Positions 6,460-11,909 of a DNA stretch of 11,909 nucleotides are shown piece after piece. The notes beneath the pieces are model-generated. The model had not been told where the DNA came from and ran no database searches. It saw only the letters and a program-made list of their open reading frames with translations. The number at the start of each line of letters is the position of its first letter. The stretch's first letter is position 1. The stretch is from NCBI GenBank assembly GCA_003641465.1, contig QNAJ01000023.1, positions 1 to 11,909 of the forward strand, written 5' to 3'. The position numbers and the translations under genes were made by a program. The DNA is from Verrucomicrobiota bacterium. Lineage in GTDB: Bacteria; Verrucomicrobiota; Kiritimatiellia; B70-G9.

Positions 6460-6613
6460 CCTTAATCCACTCGGCCACCTCTCCATGGGAGCACTGCATG
6501 CTGAAAATAAGCATTATCCCACAGGAAAAGACAAGGCATTCTACACTTGAGAGCCGGTACCCGGCCGAGTACAACTTCCAAGCCGGCATTGAGGCATACG
6601 CCTTTTTTTGAAC

Positions 6614-6629
6614 ATCCGCGTCCGCGGAT
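6614..6629. repeat. Short hairpin upstream of the ABC operon
   Basis: ATCCGC (6614-6619) and GCGGAT (6624-6629) pair perfectly around the loop GTCC. It lies about 37 bp upstream of the ATPase start, in a region where I see no convincing promoter. A good -35-like TTGACT (6643-6648) has a -10 position only over the start codon. A weak AGGC-ATAC-GCCT hairpin followed by seven Ts lies just before it (6592-6609) and could end plus-strand transcription. Confidence 0.3.
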
Positions 6630-6665
6630 TGTCATAAAGCGGTTGACTGTACTTCTTGCCGGAAT

Positions 6666-7640
6666 ATGGCGGAACTGCTAGAGGTCAGAGATATCCGCAA
6701 GTCGTTCAACGGCCGGGTCGCCGTGGACGGGGTGTCGTTCGCGGTCGAAAAGGGCACGGTGCTCGGTTTCCTCGGTCCTAACGGCGCCGGCAAGACCACG
6801 ACCATGCGGATAATCGCCGGATATCTGCTGCCGGATACCGGTTCTGTTTGCGTGCTCGGCACGGATGCCGTAGCGGACCCCGTAGCTGCCCAGCGTAAAA
6901 TCGGCTATTTGCCCGAGAACACACCTCTCTACGGCGAGATGACTGTGGAAGAATTCCTGGACTTCATCGGTGAAGTGCGCGGCTTTCACGGCCGTGCCAA
7001 GCTCCGTCGCATCGACGAAATAATCGAACAATGCTTCCTTGAGCCGGTCCGCCATCAGACTATCGACACTCTGTCAAAGGGATACCGACAGAGGACCTGC
7101 TTCGCACAGGCGATTTTCCATGATCCCCCAGTCCTGTTGCTCGACGAGCCTACCGAGGGACTGGATCCGAACCAGAAACAGGTGGTGCGGGACATGATCC
7201 GGCGCATGGGTCAGGAGAAGATAATCCTTCTTTCTACTCATATCCTGGAAGAGGTTGAAGCGGTCTGCAGCCGTACGATCATCATCAGCCGGGGTCGGAT
7301 CGTGGCGGACAGTACGCCTGATGAGCTCCGCCGGCGCAGCGTCACCTATAATGCAGCCACTGTCAGGCTGGGCGTACCCGCATCACAAGCCGAGGCCGAA
7401 CTGCGCCGGCTGCCAGCGCTGGCGGAACTGCGGATACTCGAAGAAGATCAACGGACGTGCACAGTGTACCTGCGCCCCGGAGATGGGCGGCCGCTGGCAC
7501 CGGAGATTCATGCCTTGGCATGTGAGAAGAAATGGCCCCTCATGGATGTACACACCGACGAGGGAGATCTTTCCGAAGTGTTCCGTCGCATCACCGTAAC
7601 CGAAGATACCCGGTCAGCCGGATCATCAACTGCACAATGA
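6666..7640 (+). CDS. ABC transporter ATP-binding protein (GldA type)
   Basis: The 324-residue cytoplasmic ATPase powers the permease encoded next. Walker A is GPNGAGKTT (37-45), the Q-loop region is YLPENTPLY (81-89), the signature is LSKGYRQR (136-143), Walker B is LLLDEP (157-162) and the switch histidine is in THILEE (H192). A Glu where many ABC ATPases have Gln in the Q-loop, and the LSKGYRQR signature, are usual in the ABC-2 subgroup that includes GldA. A C-terminal accessory region of about 100 residues follows (about 220-324). The start at 6666 fits the family N-terminus; GGA lies three bases upstream. It opens a four-gene operon and its stop overlaps the next start in ATGA. Confidence 0.93.
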   Translation: MAELLEVRDIRKSFNGRVAVDGVSFAVEKGTVLGFLGPNGAGKTTTMRIIAGYLLPDTGSVCVLGTDAVADPVAAQRKIGYLPENTPLYGEMTVEEFLDFIGEVRGFHGRAKLRRIDEIIEQCFLEPVRHQTIDTLSKGYRQRTCFAQAIFHDPPVLLLDEPTEGLDPNQKQVVRDMIRRMGQEKIILLSTHILEEVEAVCSRTIIISRGRIVADSTPDELRRRSVTYNAATVRLGVPASQAEAELRRLPALAELRILEEDQRTCTVYLRPGDGRPLAPEIHALACEKKWPLMDVHTDEGDLSEVFRRITVTEDTRSAGSSTAQ

Positions 7641-8374
7641 GAACATTGAAAAGAGTCAAGGCCGTAGCACTACGTGAATGGCGGTCGAGTTTCAATTCAC
7701 CGGTCGCCTATGTGTTCGTAGTTATGTTCCTCATACTTAACGCGTTTTTCACATTCTTCGTATCCCGCTTCTACGAGGCCGGACAGGCGGACCTGCGTCC
7801 CTTCTTCGCATGGCACCCATGGATCTATCTGATCTTTGTACCGGCGGTGGCCATGAGAGCCTGGGCGGAGGAACGCCGCAGCGGGACCATCGAATTGCTG
7901 TTCACCTTGGGGATAACCCCAACCGAAGCGGTCATCGGCAAGTTCCTGGCCGCCTGGAGTATAATCGGACTGGCCTTGCTGCTTACCGCCGCCATTCCCG
8001 CTACTGCCGCATATCTCGGGTCGCCCGATTGGGGCGTGGTGCTTACCGGCTACTTCGGCTCATATCTCATGGCAGGAACTTATCTGGCATTGGGCATGTT
8101 TTGCTCGGCTCTTACCCGCAGCCAGGTGGTAAGCTTCATCCTTGCTACCGTAGCAGGGCTTTTCGTGGTGTTGATCGGGTTTGATCCGGTCACTGGAGTT
8201 CTTTCCCGATTCCTGCCCTCGGGAATCGTAGAAGCGGTCGCATCGGTGAGTATTCTCCCCCATTTCGACTCCACGGCACGCGGAGTTCTGGATGTGCGGG
8301 ACCTCGTATATTTCGGCAGCACAGTGACCTTTCTTCTCTACGCAACCACCCAGATCGTCAATCAAAGAGGATGA
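7637..8374 (+). CDS. ABC-2 type permease (GldF type)
   Basis: This 245-residue integral membrane protein has about six hydrophobic segments, roughly residues 22-42, 62-74, 104-128, 138-158, 164-181 and 224-240. The block EERRSGTIELLFTLGITPTEAVIGKFLAAW (78-107) is the conserved region of the ABC-2/GldF subgroup that follows the second segment. ATG 7637 overlaps the ATPase stop by four bases, and the conserved start MRTLKRVKAVALREWRSSFNSP confirms it. An upstream in-frame ATG at 7532 lies deep within the ATPase gene and is rejected. It should pair with the preceding ATPase and the following GldG-like protein. The transported substrate is not known. Confidence 0.9.
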   Translation: MRTLKRVKAVALREWRSSFNSPVAYVFVVMFLILNAFFTFFVSRFYEAGQADLRPFFAWHPWIYLIFVPAVAMRAWAEERRSGTIELLFTLGITPTEAVIGKFLAAWSIIGLALLLTAAIPATAAYLGSPDWGVVLTGYFGSYLMAGTYLALGMFCSALTRSQVVSFILATVAGLFVVLIGFDPVTGVLSRFLPSGIVEAVASVSILPHFDSTARGVLDVRDLVYFGSTVTFLLYATTQIVNQRG

Positions 8375-8377
8375 CCC

Positions 8378-10294
8378 ATGGCAATCGGGAAGTCCAGTCA
8401 GGCAGTCAACAGCAGCCCGAAGGGCATGTCCCGCTGGGCCGGTGTGATTCTCATGCTGGCAATCATAGTGCTGCTGAACATGGTCGCTTCGGGGTTCCGC
8501 ATCCGCCATGATTTCACCGCCGAACGGTTGTATACGCTGTCCGAGGGAAGCCGATCGCTGCTCGGGCAGCTACCCCGTACCGTGACCCTGAAATTCTATT
8601 TCTCCCGAAGCAACCCCGAAGTGCCCATCGGCCTCAAGCGATTCGCCGATCGAGTCCAGGACCTGCTCAAGGAATACGAAATGCATGCGCACGGCGATCT
8701 TGTCGTGGAAACCTACGATCCACGCCCGGACACCGAGGAGCAGGACTGGGCGGAACGCTACGGCCTGCAAGCCAGGTCGCTCTCGGTGGGAGACATCCGC
8801 CCTGGATTCTATATGGGCCTGGTGGCGGTTTCCGGCCGTAAACAGGCAGCCATCCCCTTCATTTCTCCCCGCGACGAGCCGAGACTTGAATATCTGGTCA
8901 CCCGGCTCATTGCGGAGGTGATAACTGATGAGAAACCCACCGTCGGCATTCTCAGCACTCTGCCCGTGCTCTCCCCGAGCGGTCCATTCAACCGAAGTGG
9001 CGATACGTCCTGGATCTTCGCACGCGAGCTGAGTAAGAGTTACAAGCTACAGACGGTATCCACCAACGCGGAAGAAATCCCACCGCAAGTGGACCTGCTG
9101 CTGGTGATACACCCCAAACGCCTGCCGTCCCGGACATGGTTCGCCGTAGATCAGTACCTGCTGCGTGGCGGACGAGTGATGATCTTCGCCGACCCACTCT
9201 GCGTCACCGAGGAAGCCGGATCAACCGGTCCGGGCATGGCCGGATCCTCCGATCCCAACCGCTTGACCAGAAATTGGGGAATCAAAATGACCTCCCGACT
9301 GGTAGCCGCAGACGTGGCCGCCGCCAGCACCGTAAGCTTCAGCTCGGGCGAGATGGAAGAATTACCCACTTGGCTGACTCTCAGACGAAATCATCTCAAC
9401 CGCGAGGACATCACCACCAGCGGCCTCGAGATGCTTATGATGCCGTTTGCCGCGGTTTTCGAGGGGGACCCGGTTGAGGGCCTGACGGTTACCCCGCTGG
9501 TACAGACATCCCCCGATGCGGCTCTGATCACCTCTTTTCAGGCCCGTATGCCGGGGCCCGAGAAGTTCACCGGTGCCCGCCATATCGGTACCAAGGCCCT
9601 GGCACTCCGCATCGCAGGTAAATTCAAGACCGCATTCCCCGATGGGCCTCCGCATCGCGAGGACAAACAGAATAAGGAAAAGGAGAGTAAGGATAATACC
9701 GAGGAGAAATCTTCCGCCTCCTGGCTTAAAGAGAGCGTGACTAACAGTGCAGTCGTACTGGTCGGTGACGTAGATATGCTCAGCGACCGCTACCTCGCAC
9801 GGGAAATCAACATCCTCGGATTCCGGTTTTTCGAACCGATGAACGACAACCTGAACTTCGTGCTGAACACCGTCGAACAGCTGGCCGGAAACCCGGCATT
9901 GATCGGACTGCGCTCCCGGGGCCGGTTCGAGCGTCCTTTCGACCGTGTGCTGGCACTGCAGAAGAAGGCCCGCGAGAAATGGCACGAGGAAGAACGTGAG
10001 CTGCTGGCCAAGCTGCGCCGGACACAACAGCGCTTGCGGGAGCTGGAACGTGCCAAGAGCGAGAATCAGCGCTACATCATCACCCCCGAGCAGAAGCGTG
10101 AGATTGAAAAATTCCGGCGTGAAAAGTTTGAAACCATGCAGAAGCTCAAGCAAGTGCGGCGTAATCTCAGGCGGGATATCGAGCGTGTTGGAATGGAAGT
10201 AAAAGCCATAAATCTTGCCGCAGCTCTGGCGCTGGTTATTGTCTATGGCCTGCTGCGCGCCTGGAGACGCGCCCGCCGGGCAGCCGGGAGGTGA
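8378..10294 (+). CDS. GldG-like ABC transporter auxiliary protein
   Basis: The 638-residue protein has one N-terminal membrane segment (about 20-38), a large extracytoplasmic domain, and a C-terminal membrane segment (about 610-629) with a basic tail. DFTAERLYTLSEGSRSLLGQL (45-65) and FSRSNPEVP..LKRFADRVQDLLKEY match the GldG / ABC-type auxiliary domain found beside GldF-type permeases. A lysine- and glutamate-rich insert sits near 424-450. A long, highly charged heptad-like coiled coil spans about 526-605, just before the last membrane segment. The start is three bases after the permease stop, with AGAGGA upstream as ribosome site. In Bacteroidetes GldAFG are linked to gliding motility, but homologous sets occur in non-gliding bacteria, so motility is not implied. 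Confidence 0.88.
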   Translation: MAIGKSSQAVNSSPKGMSRWAGVILMLAIIVLLNMVASGFRIRHDFTAERLYTLSEGSRSLLGQLPRTVTLKFYFSRSNPEVPIGLKRFADRVQDLLKEYEMHAHGDLVVETYDPRPDTEEQDWAERYGLQARSLSVGDIRPGFYMGLVAVSGRKQAAIPFISPRDEPRLEYLVTRLIAEVITDEKPTVGILSTLPVLSPSGPFNRSGDTSWIFARELSKSYKLQTVSTNAEEIPPQVDLLLVIHPKRLPSRTWFAVDQYLLRGGRVMIFADPLCVTEEAGSTGPGMAGSSDPNRLTRNWGIKMTSRLVAADVAAASTVSFSSGEMEELPTWLTLRRNHLNREDITTSGLEMLMMPFAAVFEGDPVEGLTVTPLVQTSPDAALITSFQARMPGPEKFTGARHIGTKALALRIAGKFKTAFPDGPPHREDKQNKEKESKDNTEEKSSASWLKESVTNSAVVLVGDVDMLSDRYLAREINILGFRFFEPMNDNLNFVLNTVEQLAGNPALIGLRSRGRFERPFDRVLALQKKAREKWHEEERELLAKLRRTQQRLRELERAKSENQRYIITPEQKREIEKFRREKFETMQKLKQVRRNLRRDIERVGMEVKAINLAAALALVIVYGLLRAWRRARRAAGR

Positions 10295-10299
10295 CCGAA

Positions 10300-11505
10300 A
10301 TGTCGCGGAAATCATTAGTGGTAATGGGGTTGGTGCTGGCACTGCTTGTGGCCGCTCTGCTTGTCGAGAAAGGTCGACGGCTGCCGACGGGTCGTAAGCC
10401 CGCAGCCGCCAAGATCCGACCGTTGCCCCAGGATTTCGATATCAATGCAGTCACCGGCATCGTACTGGCCTCTTCGTCATCCACTACTCACGTGGATCGT
10501 GTGGATGGAAGCTGGCGGGTGCGCGAAATGTATGGCTACTACGCGGACTTCGACCGGCTCTCCTCTTTTCTGCGTACCCTGGCTTTTGCCGAGTCTGCTC
10601 AAATCGTTCACGGGGGCACCGACCGGCTGGCGGATTTCGGCCTCAGTTGCGAGTCGGGAAAGCCTTGGGGTCGGGTGACCCTGGCATGCGAGTCGCGGCC
10701 GCCCCTGTCTATCATGATTGGGGATCCGTGGTTTCCCGATCTCAGCCGTCAGACATTCACCGCGACCTCTGGTGGACGCTATATCCGGGTGGGCGACGGA
10801 CCCGTACTGTTGGTCATCGCCAACCTGTATCCGCTGCCGGCGGATCCCAAGACGTGGATCCGGAAGCGGATTCTGAATGTCGACCCGGCCGCGGTTCAAC
10901 GCGTCGAAGTGAAGAACACCAACTCCACCTATACCTTGATTGTGAACAGCCCCACAGAATACACCCTTGCCGATCTGGGTGACGGCGAAGAGATAGACCG
11001 CGGTCCGGCAAACCGCTTGAAGCGGGCGTTGCAATTCCTGCGGTGCCTTGCCATCGCCGACCCTGAAAAGACTGATGCAGATCTGGGGTTCAGCACGAAT
11101 TCACCCCTCTTCACACTCACTACCACCAACGGGCTGGTCTACCGGGTTACCTTGGGGGCAAAAGATGCCAGCGGAGGCTACTACGCACGTTTGAGCTTTG
11201 ACTTTGCAGCCCCACCCCCTCCGGACGAGAATTCGGTTCGTGCTCAGTTGACGGCCTCGTCCGCGGATTCCGCACCCACAGAAACCAACCTGGAGGGCCG
11301 GGTCGAGCAGGAGCTGGCCCGGCAGCGAGAGGCCTATGAACAGATGATTGATGAGGCCCGCCGCGAACTGGAGCGACTGCGTCGGGAGCTGTCCGAATGG
11401 ACGTTTGTTATCCCCCTCTATGACTATGAGACCCTGACACTCCCCCGCAGCAAACTGGTGAAGCCAAAAGAAAAGAAGCCATCGCCAGCAAAAAATACCT
11501 CTTGA
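10300..11505 (+). CDS. DUF4340 domain protein of the Gld-type ABC operon
   Basis: The 401-residue product has a single N-terminal membrane anchor (about 6-22) and then two DUF4340-like repeats. One begins at DFDINAVTGIVL (45-56) and the second near residue 194 (DPAAVQRVEVKN). Each has a pattern of strands, a short helix (DRLSSFLRTLAFAESA; NRLKRALQFLRCLAIAD) and a closing strand pair. The C-terminus adds a charged coiled coil at about 333-367 and a Lys/Pro-rich tail. DUF4340 proteins are regularly encoded after GldG-like genes and are presumed extracytoplasmic partners of that ABC complex; their biochemical role is unknown. ATG 10300 is preceded at good spacing by GGGAGGTG (10286-10293). GTG 10291, overlapping the previous stop, is an alternative start. 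Confidence 0.88.
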   Translation: MSRKSLVVMGLVLALLVAALLVEKGRRLPTGRKPAAAKIRPLPQDFDINAVTGIVLASSSSTTHVDRVDGSWRVREMYGYYADFDRLSSFLRTLAFAESAQIVHGGTDRLADFGLSCESGKPWGRVTLACESRPPLSIMIGDPWFPDLSRQTFTATSGGRYIRVGDGPVLLVIANLYPLPADPKTWIRKRILNVDPAAVQRVEVKNTNSTYTLIVNSPTEYTLADLGDGEEIDRGPANRLKRALQFLRCLAIADPEKTDADLGFSTNSPLFTLTTTNGLVYRVTLGAKDASGGYYARLSFDFAAPPPPDENSVRAQLTASSADSAPTETNLEGRVEQELARQREAYEQMIDEARRELERLRRELSEWTFVIPLYDYETLTLPRSKLVKPKEKKPSPAKNTS

Positions 11506-11512
11506 ACCCTCC

Positions 11513-11535
11513 GGCGTCGACTCTGCGGAGTCGCC
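11513..11535. terminator. Possible terminator hairpin after the ABC operon
   Basis: CGACTC (11518-11523) pairs with GAGTCG (11528-11533) around TGCG, with an outer GG/CC pair interrupted by a 3-nt bulge. It starts eight bases after the DUF4340 stop, as a terminator would. It lacks a T-run on either strand, so intrinsic termination is doubtful. Confidence 0.3.
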
Positions 11536-11606
11536 CATTAAGGGCTCCCATCAAGACGCAAAATAGACCCCCCCACGCTCTGTAGTCGGCCGCAACCTGT
11601 AGTGAT

Positions 11607-11626
11607 CGGCCATCCACCGGTGGCCG
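11607..11626. repeat. Hairpin between convergent genes
   Basis: CGGCCA and TGGCCG pair around the loop TCCACCGG, which includes most of the overlapping palindrome CCACCGGTGG. It lies 20 bases beyond the RND stop codon. It may help separate the convergent transcripts, but no T-run follows. Confidence 0.3.
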
Positions 11627-11646
11627 GGATGGGCAATTGTACTAAA

Positions 11647-11909
11647 TCAAGACCCAACCCTGACGGGGTGCCCGCGATGTACGATGGTGTAAACCAGAGG
11701 CACAATCACCAGTGTCACCACCATGGACACCAGCAGCCCACCGATCGCCGTAATACCGAAGGGCTGCCACATTTCGGAGCCTTCGCCCCGCCCGAATACC
11801 AAGGGCACCATAGCAAATATCGTGGTCAGACTGGTCATCAGTACCGGCCGCAACCGGCGCTGCGCAGCCAGTTTCACCGCCTCCACGACCTCCATCCCCC
11901 GTGAACGTA
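11647..11909 (-). CDS. RND family efflux transporter, C-terminal end (runs off right edge)
   Basis: The reverse strand is open from the edge to the TGA at 11649-11647 and encodes the last 86 complete residues of a protein whose family is about 1000 residues. RGMEVVEAVKLAAQRRLRPVLMTSLTTIFAMVPLVFG, then EGSEMWQPFGITAIGGLLVSMVVTLVIVPLVY, is the signature end of the second membrane domain of AcrB-like (HAE1) inner-membrane pumps. It covers the last two to three membrane helices. These proton-driven pumps work with a periplasmic adaptor and an outer-membrane channel, which supports a Gram-negative envelope. The ATG at 11895 is internal, because the frame continues upstream (R-S-R-G). Substrate is not deducible. 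It converges on the ABC operon. Confidence 0.9.
   Translation of the reverse strand, partial: RSRGMEVVEAVKLAAQRRLRPVLMTSLTTIFAMVPLVFGRGEGSEMWQPFGITAIGGLLVSMVVTLVIVPLVYTIVHRGHPVRVGS

Larger units (their letters stand above)
6375..6484 (-). pseudogene. Truncated tRNA-Ser copy interrupted by a hairpin element
   Basis: Positions 6484-6459 read on the reverse strand are identical to the first 26 nt of the intact tRNA-Ser, covering the acceptor 5' strand and the whole D arm. After a 76-bp insert (6458-6383), the next 8 nt (6382-6375, GCACGCCT) are exactly the next 8 nt of the tRNA, the start of its anticodon arm. The rest of the tRNA (variable arm, T arm, acceptor 3' strand, CCA) is missing before the intact gene begins. 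It cannot fold as a tRNA. The donor could be this tRNA-Ser or another isoacceptor with the same 5' half. Confidence 0.7.

Noticed and set aside
6332..6484. A second functional tRNA-Ser
   Set aside because: Only the acceptor 5' strand, D arm and eight anticodon-arm bases exist. There is no T arm, variable arm or acceptor 3' strand.
6368..6589. Open reading frame on the reverse strand over the broken tRNA copy and hairpins
   Set aside because: It translates tRNA-derived and palindromic DNA and shows no domain or ribosome site.
9362..10342. 326-codon reading frame antisense to the GldG-like gene
   Set aside because: It is a composition-driven shadow of a clearly conserved gene on the plus strand.

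Overview
The window is most consistent with the chromosome of a Gram-negative bacterium. It is fairly GC-rich, carries the end of an RND inner-membrane pump, and has a Gld-type ABC transporter with periplasmic-facing auxiliary proteins. A GH94 phosphorylase, DUF763 and GldFG/DUF4340 together would suit the Planctomycetes-Verrucomicrobia-Kiritimatiellota side of the tree. Deltaproteobacterial-type lineages cannot be excluded, and this placement is a weak inference.

Left part (1-2372): the 5' 250 codons of a GH94 carbohydrate phosphorylase run leftward off the edge. Its upstream region holds a sigma70-like promoter and a LacI-family-like operator. A gene-free stretch with a near-perfect 26-bp dyad follows. 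Next is a complete rightward DUF763 gene, a conserved family of unknown function, with its own promoter candidate.

Middle part (2478-5863): a leftward membrane-anchored alkaline-phosphatase-superfamily ('sulfatase-like') enzyme is divergent from a rightward overlapping pair. That pair is a tiny YIDPGTG membrane protein and a NoeA-like SAM-dependent methyltransferase. I read these three as a probable cell-surface modification module. Parts of this section look AT-richer than the flanks.

RNA and repeat part (5864-6665): no protein gene is supported. It holds one intact leftward tRNA-Ser(GGA) with encoded CCA. Upstream of it lies a broken second tRNA-Ser copy. The first 26 nt of that copy and an adjoining 8 nt of its anticodon arm are separated by a 76-bp block made of two strong hairpins with shared end motifs. 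This is the most unusual structure in the window.

Right part (6666-11505): a tightly packed four-gene operon encodes an ABC ATPase (GldA type), an ABC-2 permease (GldF type), a GldG-like auxiliary protein and a DUF4340 protein. The last two are membrane-anchored with large non-cytoplasmic domains and terminal coiled coils. Together they should form one envelope ABC complex. The window closes with the C-terminal end of an RND transporter gene on the opposite strand (11647-11909), converging on the operon.
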